DNA from: Desulfobacteraceae bacterium
GTDB lineage: Bacteria > Desulfobacterota > Desulfobacteria > Desulfobacterales > UBA11574
Reading direction: 5' to 3'
NCBI GenBank assembly: GCA_030671225.1
Contig: DAOVAE010000098.1
Location: 1 to 5,300 of the forward strand
Length of the DNA stretch: 5,300 bases
The notes under the pieces were generated by a model. That model searched no databases and was not told the DNA's origin. It saw only the letters and a list, made by a program, of their open reading frames with translations. Shown here piece after piece: positions 1 through 5,047 of the stretch (the stretch's first letter is position 1; every line of letters begins with the position of its first letter). The position numbers and the translations under genes were made by a program.

Positions 1-780
1 CAGGGACTGGGTTATGCGAAATGCCATGTCTATTCCTTTTTCCTGCATGACCTTTACCATGTCAGGATTAATTTTGTCTGCGGGTTCACTGCCTGCGGAC
101 AAAGCTTCAATTTTATCTCCAGCCAGATATTGGGTAAAAGCCGCAGCCATCTGACTGCGACAGGCATTTTCGCGACAGGCAAACAGTATCTTTTGCCTTC
201 CAAGCAAGGGCGATAAAAGCCTGTTGACCGCTTCTTTTACTTCTTGCTGAACGGTTGGATGCTTTTCCATTTCCCCTTGGTTTTCGATGCGCCAATACGT
301 TAGGCCGCCTTCATAGCTGGCGGCGACTGCATCAAAAAAATATTTGGCGGTCAGATGAACGCCTTCAAAAAGGTTTTTCCCCTTGGTGGCCCCCAAGGAC
401 AATAAAAAGCCGCGCCTGTAATTTCTGCCCGGATCAATAAGATTTAATTTGTATTTTCGAGACCATAGGGCCTGGCTCCTGTCAATGAGCGCTTTGATCT
501 GGGCAGTAACGTTATAAAAGTATATAGGGGAGGCCAATACGATCACATCCGCTTCACGAAGCAAAGGGTAAATTTCAGGCTTCATATCGTCGTCTTGAGT
601 AACACAATAACCAGTCTTTTCACAAAATCCGCAGCCTATGCAAGGTTTAATATTCTTTTGGGCTACTTGAATAATATGGGTACGAGCGCCTGTTTTTTCT
701 GCTTCGTTCATGAACGTGGTGAGCAGATAATTGGTGTTCCCTTTTTTCCGGGGACTACCCTGTAATCCTAATACAAACAT
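1..780 (-). CDS. Iron-sulfur-flavoprotein-type NAD(P)H/FMN reductase fused to an ArsC/LMW-phosphatase domain (3' end cut by window)
   Basis: An open frame of 260 codons starts at ATG 778-780 and reaches the window edge without a stop. Residues 1-190 form a flavodoxin-fold FMN reductase: an N-terminal GSPRKKGNTN phosphate loop (8-17), a cysteine cluster C47-x2-C50-x2-C53-x5-C59 like the compact 4Fe-4S motif of iron-sulfur flavoproteins, and ASPIYFYNVTAQIKALIDR (83-101), a standard motif of the family. From about 196 a second domain begins, ILFACRENACRSQMAAAF. It contains the phosphatase loop C202-x5-R208-S and the extra C207 found in thioredoxin-coupled arsenate reductases, then SAGSEPA. The resolving cysteines and Asp-Pro loop would lie beyond the window. 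A weak AGGA stands 10 nt before the start, 121 nt from cydB. The fold calls are strong. The substrate (arsenate, phosphotyrosine or other) is unknown, and cotranscription with cydAB is not shown. Confidence 0.88.
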   Translation of the reverse strand, partial: MFVLGLQGSPRKKGNTNYLLTTFMNEAEKTGARTHIIQVAQKNIKPCIGCGFCEKTGYCVTQDDDMKPEIYPLLREADVIVLASPIYFYNVTAQIKALIDRSQALWSRKYKLNLIDPGRNYRRGFLLSLGATKGKNLFEGVHLTAKYFFDAVAASYEGGLTYWRIENQGEMEKHPTVQQEVKEAVNRLLSPLLGRQKILFACRENACRSQMAAAFTQYLAGDKIEALSAGSEPADKINPDMVKVMQEKGIDMAFRITQSL

Positions 781-901
781 TTTTGACTATTCCTAAACTA
801 TTTGGTGCTTTCAATATTGCGCTGCTCTGTAAATCCAGCCTCGTTACAATCGTACCGGGGTGTTTTCGTGATTATTTTTAAACCTTCTTAAAAAATTTGG
901 G
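781..901. other. Intergenic gap between cydB and the reductase-ArsC fusion
   Basis: These 121 bases hold no ATG-initiated frame on the minus strand, so no CydX-like small subunit follows cydB here. Just after the cydB stop there is only an A/T-rich imperfect hairpin (ATTTTT ... AAAAAT, around 880-900) without a GC stem, which is not a convincing terminator. No clear promoter pair was recognised before the fusion gene. Confidence 0.5.
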
Positions 902-1930
902 CTAATATGCCTCTTCATAAGCAAGATCCTCTTTAGTCACCTTGCCTTTGAACAGGGTATATGCCCAAATCTGATATCCAATTACAATAGGTATAAAAAT
1001 TGTTACCACAATCAGCATGATCTTCAAGGTAAGAGGGCTTGAAGATGCATTGTGAGCCGTAAGGCTGAATCGTGGATTAATGCTCGATGGGAACAGGTTT
1101 GGGTAAAGCCCGACAATACCGAAAAACGTTGATCCCACAATGGTGAGCGCCGAGGCGAACCAGGCCTTGAAAAATGCCTTCTTTGCCAGAAAAAATTTTG
1201 TGCCCAAAAGGGCAAAAACAGTAATAAGTATCACTAAAAAAAAGGCGGGATGCGCAACATAGTTGTCATATAGCCGGGTGGAGAACCTGCTGGCGACAAG
1301 GAAAATCACCACCACTCCAAGAAGCACCGACCAGAGCTTATTGGCAACGGAAGCAGCCCTGTCATGCAGATCACCTTCCGTCTTGATAGCCAGCCATAAA
1401 GCACCGTGTACAAGAAAAAGCATTACAAAGAGCACGCCGCCAAGGAGCCCGTAAGGGTTTAAGAGCGTAAATAGCGTTCCATGATAAACGCCGTTATGAT
1501 CTATGGGAATTCCTTTGAAAATATTTGCAAAGGCCACTCCAAAAAGAAGGGCCGGCGTAAAACTGCCGATAAAAATGCATGTATCCCAGACTTTTCGCCA
1601 TCGCGGATCATCAACCTTGCCTCGAAATTCAAAAGAGACCCCGCGCAGAATCAGGGCAAAAAGGATCAACATCAAGGCCGAATACAAGGATGAAAACATT
1701 ACGGCATATACTGTTGGAAAGGCCGCAAAGGTAACACCGCCTGCAGTAATCAGCCAGACCTCGTTACCGTCCCAGAGCGGTCCGATAGAATTAATCATGA
1801 TCCGTTTATCCTCGTCACTTTTTCCAAGGAACGGATAAAGAGTTCCTATCCCGAAATCGAATCCATCCGTCATGAAAAATAAGGCCCATAAAAGGCCCCA
1901 TAAGAAAAACCATATTGTTTGTAAAACCAT
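902..1930 (-). CDS. cydB: Cytochrome bd quinol oxidase subunit II (CydB)
   Basis: This is the smaller integral-membrane subunit of the bd-type terminal oxidase, which pairs with CydA to oxidise quinol and reduce O2 to water at the cytoplasmic membrane. The 342-residue product follows the E. coli protein along its length. It has TDGFDFG (21-27), RIMINSIGPLWDGNEVWL (43-60) with the conserved Trp-Asp pair, an RGxxFEFR-type loop, a WDTCIFIGSF segment, LLNPYGLLGG, a late LYPNLFPSS motif and a C-terminal KVTKEDL. Hydrophobic segments occur throughout, as expected for a protein of eight or nine helices. The ATG at 1930 is chosen because GGGGG lies five bases upstream. A TTG four codons earlier would start inside that ribosome site. 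The gene follows cydA by 95 nt on the same strand and is very probably cotranscribed with it. The gene appears intact. Confidence 0.97.
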   Translation of the reverse strand: MVLQTIWFFLWGLLWALFFMTDGFDFGIGTLYPFLGKSDEDKRIMINSIGPLWDGNEVWLITAGGVTFAAFPTVYAVMFSSLYSALMLILFALILRGVSFEFRGKVDDPRWRKVWDTCIFIGSFTPALLFGVAFANIFKGIPIDHNGVYHGTLFTLLNPYGLLGGVLFVMLFLVHGALWLAIKTEGDLHDRAASVANKLWSVLLGVVVIFLVASRFSTRLYDNYVAHPAFFLVILITVFALLGTKFFLAKKAFFKAWFASALTIVGSTFFGIVGLYPNLFPSSINPRFSLTAHNASSSPLTLKIMLIVVTIFIPIVIGYQIWAYTLFKGKVTKEDLAYEEAY

Positions 1931-1935
1931 TCTTA

Positions 1936-1940
1936 CCCCC
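1936..1940 (-). promoter_or_regulatory. Shine-Dalgarno of cydB that decides the start
   Basis: GGGGG on the minus strand lies five bases before ATG 1928-1930. It overlaps the codons that would follow the alternative TTG at 1940-1942, so the ATG is the better start and the protein has 342 residues. Confidence 0.65.
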
Positions 1941-2003
1941 AATATAATTAAAAACTTAATATTGAATATTGTTTGGATTTAAGATTTAAAATTTTATTTA
2001 ATT

Positions 2004-2031
2004 GTCAATCGTCAATCAAAAATCATCAATC
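2004..2031. repeat. Short tandem heptamers in the cydA-cydB gap
   Basis: On the plus strand GTCAATC occurs twice head to tail (2004-2010, 2011-2017). A variant, ATCAATC, follows at 2025-2031 and overlaps the cydA stop, which on the minus strand is a double TGA TGA. The rest of the 95-nt gap (1931-2003) is A/T-rich and includes a near-palindrome, AATATTGAATATT (1958-1970), just upstream of the cydB ribosome site. These may be remnants of a dispersed intergenic repeat. No function is shown. Confidence 0.5.
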
Positions 2032-3336
2032 GGATGCGGGTTCGGGACCTTTTTTGGCATTTTTTGCAATCAGATAGAAACCGACCGCTCCAAGAAGACT
2101 GTAAACAATAATGAATGCAATAAGAGATATCAGAACCTGAGAGCCAGCGATCGGAGATACTGCATCCGATGTCTTCATCAGGCCGTAAACAATCCACGGC
2201 TGGCGACCCACTTCCGCCACAACCCACCCCAATTCTATAGCAATATACGGCAATGGGATGGATAAGAGCATCAGTTTTAAGAATTTTGGGCTGTCAACCA
2301 GGCGGTTACGTTTGAACCATCCGATGATTGTGACGAGCATAAAGTAAAATCCTAATCCGACCATGCCTTTAAATGCAAAGGAAGTAATCAGTACCGGTGG
2401 TCTCTCTTCCCTGGGAAAGGCCTTCAGCCCTCTTACCTCTGCATCTATGTCGTGAAATACAAGAAGGCTGAGCAGGCCGGGTATAGCGCCGATTTCTATT
2501 TTATTTTTTTCGTTTTCCTCGTCAGGCAGGGCAAAGAGATAGACCGGAGCTCTGGTGGTGGTTTCCCACAGAGATTCCATGGCAGCCAGTTTGGTCGGCT
2601 GTTTTTCAGCCACAATCACGCCGTTCAAGTCGCCAATAATCACCACGATCAAAGAAAAGACAAGACCGAATACCAGGGCGATCCTGAATGACCGGGTGAA
2701 GAATTCGATATTCTTTTTCTTTAACAGATGATAAGCGCTGACACCCATGACAAAAAAGGCGCTGAGCACATACGCCGCGCTGACCGTGTGGATAAATTTA
2801 AGAATGGCAAATTTCTGGAACAAAACAGCAGTAAAATCGACCAGTTCGGCCCTGCCGTCCCGGAGTGTAAATCCAACCGGGTTTTGCATCCAGGCATTGG
2901 CAATGAGGATCCAGACTGCGGAAAGGGTTCCGGCGAAGGCCACCAGCCACATGACCGCAGCGTGGGCCTTTTTAGACAGTTTTCTCCAGCCGAAAATCCA
3001 GACACCGATGAGGACCGATTCCAAGAAAAAAGCCGCGGTGGCCTCGATGGCCAGAAGTGATCCGAATATATCACCCACGTAGGCTGAATATCTCGACCAG
3101 TTGGTTCCGAACTGAAATTCAAGCGTAATTCCTGTGACAACGCCCAATGCAAAATTGATCAAAAACAGTTTACCCCAGAATTTCGTCATTCGAAGGTAAG
3201 TCTCATCCCCGGTCTTGACATATTTGGTTTCCATGAATGCCACCAAAACCGATAGCCCCAGGGTAAAAGGGACAAACAGAAAATGAAACATGGTAGCAAC
3301 CGCAAATTGCAGCCGTGAAAGCAACACGACATCCAT
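2026..3336 (-). CDS. cydA: Cytochrome bd quinol oxidase subunit I (CydA), short Q-loop form
   Basis: CydA carries hemes b558, b595 and d and the quinol-oxidising site of the bd oxidase. The 436-residue product opens with LSRLQFAVATMFHFLFVP, placing H18 at the high-spin heme ligand. H183 in KFIHTVSAAYV and M325 in FKGMVGLGF match the b558 ligands. E98 and E106 match the conserved proton-path glutamates. KLAAMESLWET (249-259) is the quinol-binding part of the Q-loop, and GWVVAEVGRQPW (370-381) is the signature near the C-terminus. The protein is about 85 residues shorter than the E. coli one, mainly because the C-terminal insertion of the Q-loop is missing. This form is common outside the enterobacteria. 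AAGGAGG lies five bases before the ATG. It stands between the 61-residue zinc-ribbon gene and cydB, and all key residues are present. Confidence 0.98.
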   Translation of the reverse strand: MDVVLLSRLQFAVATMFHFLFVPFTLGLSVLVAFMETKYVKTGDETYLRMTKFWGKLFLINFALGVVTGITLEFQFGTNWSRYSAYVGDIFGSLLAIEATAAFFLESVLIGVWIFGWRKLSKKAHAAVMWLVAFAGTLSAVWILIANAWMQNPVGFTLRDGRAELVDFTAVLFQKFAILKFIHTVSAAYVLSAFFVMGVSAYHLLKKKNIEFFTRSFRIALVFGLVFSLIVVIIGDLNGVIVAEKQPTKLAAMESLWETTTRAPVYLFALPDEENEKNKIEIGAIPGLLSLLVFHDIDAEVRGLKAFPREERPPVLITSFAFKGMVGLGFYFMLVTIIGWFKRNRLVDSPKFLKLMLLSIPLPYIAIELGWVVAEVGRQPWIVYGLMKTSDAVSPIAGSQVLISLIAFIIVYSLLGAVGFYLIAKNAKKGPEPASD

Positions 3337-3341
3337 TAGCG

Positions 3342-3348
3342 CCTCCTT
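3342..3348 (-). promoter_or_regulatory. Strong Shine-Dalgarno of cydA
   Basis: AAGGAGG on the minus strand sits five bases upstream of ATG 3334-3336, a near-ideal site that supports this start and efficient translation. Confidence 0.8.
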
Positions 3349-3370
3349 CTGTAAGAAATGGCCTTTCGTA

Positions 3371-3427
3371 ATTTATCGTTGGTCTAGTGCCGCAATCTAA
3401 TGACAGATGACAATCATTTCGATAAAT
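3371..3427. promoter_or_regulatory. Possible operator: inverted ATTTATCG/CGATAAAT upstream of cydA
   Basis: In the 96-nt gap between the zinc-ribbon gene and cydA, ATTTATCG (3371-3378) is mirrored by CGATAAAT (3420-3427). Between them is a smaller inverted pair, AATGA (3399-3403) and TCATT (3414-3418). The second arm lies just downstream of the 61-residue gene's stop. The same half-site forms a full palindrome upstream of that gene (3708-3719). No recognised Rex, Fnr or other regulator box was identified, so this is only a pattern. Confidence 0.25.
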
Positions 3428-3432
3428 CTGGG

Positions 3433-3618
3433 TTATGCTTTTCCCTCCAAAGTACACTGCGTAAAATCAATTTGTTCTCCACAACCGTCACACAAATGGG
3501 TCCTGTCAAATTCATCTGAAAAGATTTCTTTTTCCCGTCCACAGTTTGGACATTTACAGCTAAATGACGAAAGTGTTTTAAAGTTTGCAAAACCAGGGCA
3601 ATGTTTTGGTGTAGACAT
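3433..3618 (-). CDS. Small cysteine-rich zinc-ribbon-like protein encoded upstream of cydA
   Basis: This 61-residue protein has seven cysteines: C7, a CKCPNC cluster (C21, C23, C26), CDGC (C43, C46) and C55. Two CXXC pairs 16 residues apart suggest a zinc ribbon or rubredoxin-like metal site. It lacks a signal peptide or membrane segment and so should be cytoplasmic. I do not recognise a named family. AAGGAGG (3624-3630) lies five bases before the ATG, which makes translation very likely. It precedes cydA by 96 nt on the same strand and follows the flavodoxin gene by 120 nt, so it is probably the first gene of the cyd block. A role in cytochrome bd assembly, metal sensing or electron transfer would be a guess from position alone. 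Confidence 0.85.
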   Translation of the reverse strand: MSTPKHCPGFANFKTLSSFSCKCPNCGREKEIFSDEFDRTHLCDGCGEQIDFTQCTLEGKA

Positions 3619-3659
3619 AACTTCCTCCTTAAATAAAATTGCTTCGCAAATTTATGTAA

Positions 3660-3681
3660 TCCGCCAAAGTACGGCGGCGGA
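3660..3681. other. GC-rich stem-loop in the leader of the zinc-ribbon/cyd block
   Basis: TCCGCC (3660-3665) can pair with GGCGGA (3676-3681), or CCGCC with the nearer GGCGG (3673-3677). A further GCGG/CCGC pair adjoins it (3677-3690). On the minus strand it lies 42-63 nt upstream of the 61-residue gene. It is followed by ATTACATAAAT rather than a run of T, so it does not look like an intrinsic terminator of the flavodoxin gene. It may be a leader structure. Confidence 0.35.
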
Positions 3682-3707
3682 CTGCACCGCTAAAAAAAAT
3701 GATAGAT

Positions 3708-3719
3708 TTTATCGATAAA
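3708..3719. promoter_or_regulatory. Perfect 12-bp palindrome TTTATCGATAAA
   Basis: This palindrome lies about 90 bp upstream of the zinc-ribbon gene and 20 bp past the flavodoxin stop, where a promoter for the cyd block could be. Its half-site TTTATCG recurs in opposite orientations at 3372-3378 and 3420-3426, before cydA. On the minus strand it is followed by a run of eight T, but the stem is A/T-rich and not adjacent to the T run, so an operator is as likely as a weak terminator. Confidence 0.3.
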
Positions 3720-3738
3720 GATTTCCTTTAGGCCACAC

Positions 3739-4170
3739 TTATAGTTTTTCGGCGATTTCACGGCCGTAATCATGGGCCATTTGAATCCCTCCTCCGAGAG
3801 AGCTGGATTTAAGCTTTAAAGAACCGCCGACCATGTCCATTTTAAAAATGTTCTTCATGGTGTCAAAAATACGATCCGGGGCTTCTCCGCTCCACCCGAA
3901 AGCACCGAAAGCGCCTCCTACTTTGCCTCCGAGTTCGGCTTTCTCGGCCAGAAAAAGCATGGTTTTCATCCCCTGCATCATGTCCCCATGATAAGTGGCC
4001 GACCCAAAGACAAGGGCATCATAGCCCTGGAGATCTGTTTCCTTTTTTATGTCATTGACTTTTGAAAGCGTTGCCTCATGTCCGGAGAATCTAATTCCTT
4101 CAGCGATTAGTTCACCAATTTTTTTTGTTTCTCCTATTCTTGTGGCATATACAATAAGTGCTTTGGGCAT
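3739..4170 (-). CDS. Flavodoxin-like FMN protein (stand-alone)
   Basis: A 143-residue single-domain flavodoxin. It has the phosphate-binding loop YATRIGETKKI (8-18), the second FMN loop GSATYHGD (56-63) and the third, GAFGAFGWSGEAP (86-98). The last motif resembles the flavodoxin half of flavodiiron proteins (rubredoxin:oxygen oxidoreductase) more than classical flavodoxins, but the diiron beta-lactamase half is absent and the frame starts with its own ATG and ribosome site. It is likely a cytoplasmic low-potential electron carrier. AAAGGAG (4179-4185) overlaps the stop codon of the preceding rubredoxin-like gene, and the gap is 13 nt, so the two are probably translationally coupled. Being next to superoxide reductase suggests it supplies or accepts electrons in oxygen defence. 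The partner is not shown by sequence. Confidence 0.92.
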   Translation of the reverse strand: MPKALIVYATRIGETKKIGELIAEGIRFSGHEATLSKVNDIKKETDLQGYDALVFGSATYHGDMMQGMKTMLFLAEKAELGGKVGGAFGAFGWSGEAPDRIFDTMKNIFKMDMVGGSLKLKSSSLGGGIQMAHDYGREIAEKL

Positions 4171-4183
4171 GCTGCTTACTCCT

Positions 4184-4339
4184 TTATTTTATCCGTTCGT
4201 CAATACCTCCCGGCGGGCAATCAGGGGTATAACAGGTGGTATCCAAAAACTCACATTTCTCTTTGCAGGATGGACACTGATCAGGTGGTGTATCGGCCTC
4301 CAGCGTATATCCGCAATTTCCACATTTCCAACTTGCCAT
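4184..4339 (-). CDS. Small rubredoxin-like protein
   Basis: A 51-residue frame starting at ATG 4337-4339. It begins MASWKCGNCGYTLEADTPPD and then QCPSC, giving C6-x2-C9-x12-C22-x2-C25. This is the spacing of the rubredoxin domain at the end of rubrerythrin, shorter than in classical rubredoxins, and it predicts a mononuclear Fe(SCys)4 centre. A tail with three more cysteines (C29, C36, C41) and a PDCPPGG segment is unusual for a rubredoxin. AAGGGGGTGAT (4343-4353) is a long match to the 16S anti-Shine-Dalgarno and begins directly after the stop of the upstream gene. It sits between the 58-residue gene and flavodoxin, within 14 nt of each, downstream of dfx. It is plausibly the electron donor to superoxide reductase or rubrerythrin, inferred from context and the known roles of rubredoxins. 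Confidence 0.9.
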   Translation of the reverse strand: MASWKCGNCGYTLEADTPPDQCPSCKEKCEFLDTTCYTPDCPPGGIDERIK

Positions 4340-4353
4340 ATGATCACCCCCTT

Positions 4354-4530
4354 TTAACTTTCTTCTTCAACTGTACCCTTATGCTCGGTTGCGCAAAAAG
4401 GGCAGAGAACGTCAATCTCTTCTTCGTTACCAATAAATTTTTCACGTAATGTCTCCGGACTCAAATGACTGACCGTCCCACAAGCACAATGCGGGCACTC
4501 AGCCCTCACTTTGTACTTTTTTTCTGACAT
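4354..4530 (-). CDS. Uncharacterised 58-residue two-CXXC protein
   Basis: The frame starts at ATG 4528-4530 and ends in TAA. It is preceded by AAAGGAG (4538-4544) seven bases upstream. The protein has an N-terminal CPHCAC (C12, C15, C17), a central polar stretch with SPETLREKFIGNEEE, then CPFC (C43, C46) and an acidic tail ending EEES. The two CXXC pairs, 27 residues apart, suggest one zinc-ribbon site, though iron cannot be excluded. No signal peptide or membrane helix is present. It lies 33 nt after dfx and 14 nt before the rubredoxin-like gene, so it belongs to the same operon. I do not recognise the family. Position suggests a role linked to superoxide reduction or metal handling, but nothing in the sequence proves it. 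Confidence 0.85.
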   Translation of the reverse strand: MSEKKYKVRAECPHCACGTVSHLSPETLREKFIGNEEEIDVLCPFCATEHKGTVEEES

Positions 4531-4563
4531 AGTTCTTCTCCTTTCTCTTTATATGTTGGTGCT

Positions 4564-4938
4564 TTATGCTTTCCATAACCCATGAAGGTTGCAGTACTCA
4601 CGCGCTGTTATCTGGTCAGCTTCCACATTGAAGATGGCCTCAGGTGCTTCACCGGGATTGAGAAACTGCCTATATGCCTTGCCGTCTGCAATGATTTCAA
4701 CCCATTCAATCCAGTGTTTCTCTTCCATTGGGTGGGCAACTTCTCCCACCTTAACCTTCACACCGCCTTCAACTTTTTCAATCACCGGAACATGCTTTTC
4801 TTTGGCTGCATCAACAGTGTTTTCTACAAGCTGGACCATCGGTTGTCCACAACAGACTAGTTCTCCTTCTCCACCATGGAGGACTTCAATGATATTCCCA
4901 CATGTTTCACATTTGTATATTTCAAGTCTTTTTGCCAT
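4564..4938 (-). CDS. dfx: Desulfoferrodoxin (two-iron superoxide reductase)
   Basis: This cytoplasmic enzyme reduces superoxide to hydrogen peroxide without making O2. The 124-residue length and every ligand match the family. The N-terminal desulforedoxin domain has C10-x2-C13 and the C29-C30 pair for the Fe(SCys)4 centre I. The C-terminal domain carries E47-K48-H49 (EKHVPVIE), H69 (VAHPM), H75 (KHWIEW), and C116 and H119 (YCNLHGLW) for the square-pyramidal Fe(His)4Cys active site. E47 and K48 are the conserved residues beside the sixth coordination position. A very strong ribosome site (4943-4953) precedes the ATG. It follows rbr, from which it is separated by an inverted repeat, and heads a tight run with the 58-residue protein, a rubredoxin-like protein and flavodoxin. 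Rubredoxin is a known donor for this enzyme class. No sign of damage. Confidence 0.98.
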   Translation of the reverse strand: MAKRLEIYKCETCGNIIEVLHGGEGELVCCGQPMVQLVENTVDAAKEKHVPVIEKVEGGVKVKVGEVAHPMEEKHWIEWVEIIADGKAYRQFLNPGEAPEAIFNVEADQITAREYCNLHGLWKA

Positions 4939-4942
4939 TTTT

Positions 4943-4953
4943 ACCTCCTCCTT
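4943..4953 (-). promoter_or_regulatory. Extended Shine-Dalgarno of dfx
   Basis: AAGGAGGAGGT on the minus strand offers two overlapping GGAGG registers, the nearer five bases before the ATG. Just upstream, CTTTTTAAAAG could form a small hairpin reaching into the first register. Strong translation of dfx is expected. Confidence 0.75.
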
Positions 4954-4963
4954 TTAAAAAGAT

Positions 4964-5039
4964 AGGACACAGATTTTCGCAGATTTTCACAGATAGTTTT
5001 TTATTAAACATCTTGATAATCTGTGTTTATCTGTGTCCT
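4964..5039. repeat. Imperfect inverted repeat between rbr and dfx
   Basis: Terminal arms AGGACACAGAT (4964-4974) and ATCTGTGTCCT (5029-5039) are perfect 11-bp inverted copies. Inside, pairing continues imperfectly through CAGATT and AGAT segments, and the left arm contains two tandem 10-mers (AGATTTTCGC, AGATTTTCAC). The intervening A/T-rich loop is roughly 4995-5015. The element fills most of the 109-nt gap. It resembles a GGACACAGAT-type intergenic palindrome that I recall from environmental bacterial genomes, possibly a REP- or MITE-like unit. As RNA on the minus strand it would form a long hairpin followed by ATCTTTTT just before the dfx ribosome site, so it could act as an attenuator or processing site between rbr and dfx. 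No target-site duplication was identified. Confidence 0.8.
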
Positions 5040-5047
5040 GAAAAAAA

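Noticed and set aside
781..901. Possible cydX-like small subunit gene after cydB
   Set aside because: There is no ATG and no ribosome-site-preceded frame on the minus strand in this gap.
1481..1838. Plus-strand open frames opposite cydB, and similar ones opposite cydA (2452-3082) and dfx (4582-4957)
   Set aside because: These have no recognisable domains and mirror the codon structure of strongly supported minus-strand genes. They are antisense shadows.
1940..1942. TTG start adding four residues to CydB
   Set aside because: The codons after it are the GGGGG ribosome site itself, and the ATG at 1928-1930 is correctly spaced from that site and matches the family N-terminus.
3660..3710. Intrinsic terminator after flavodoxin
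   Set aside because: The GC-rich stem is not followed by a T run in the minus direction, and the T8 run comes before the stem, so the order is wrong for a terminator.
3739..4170. Reading the flavodoxin as a broken flavodiiron protein
   Set aside because: The loops resemble that family, but the gene has its own start, coupled ribosome site and full flavodoxin length, and no trace of the diiron domain is found upstream, where intact small genes lie instead.
4971..4990. Tandem 10-mers AGATTTTCGC/AGATTTTCAC as a possible CRISPR or iteron array
   Set aside because: There are only two adjacent copies with no spacers, and they are fully accounted for as the left arm of the inverted repeat.
4906..5014. 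Short minus-strand frame beginning MFNKKLSVKIC within the inverted repeat and overlapping dfx
   Set aside because: It is a translation of the repeat itself, has no ribosome site and overlaps the start of dfx in another frame.
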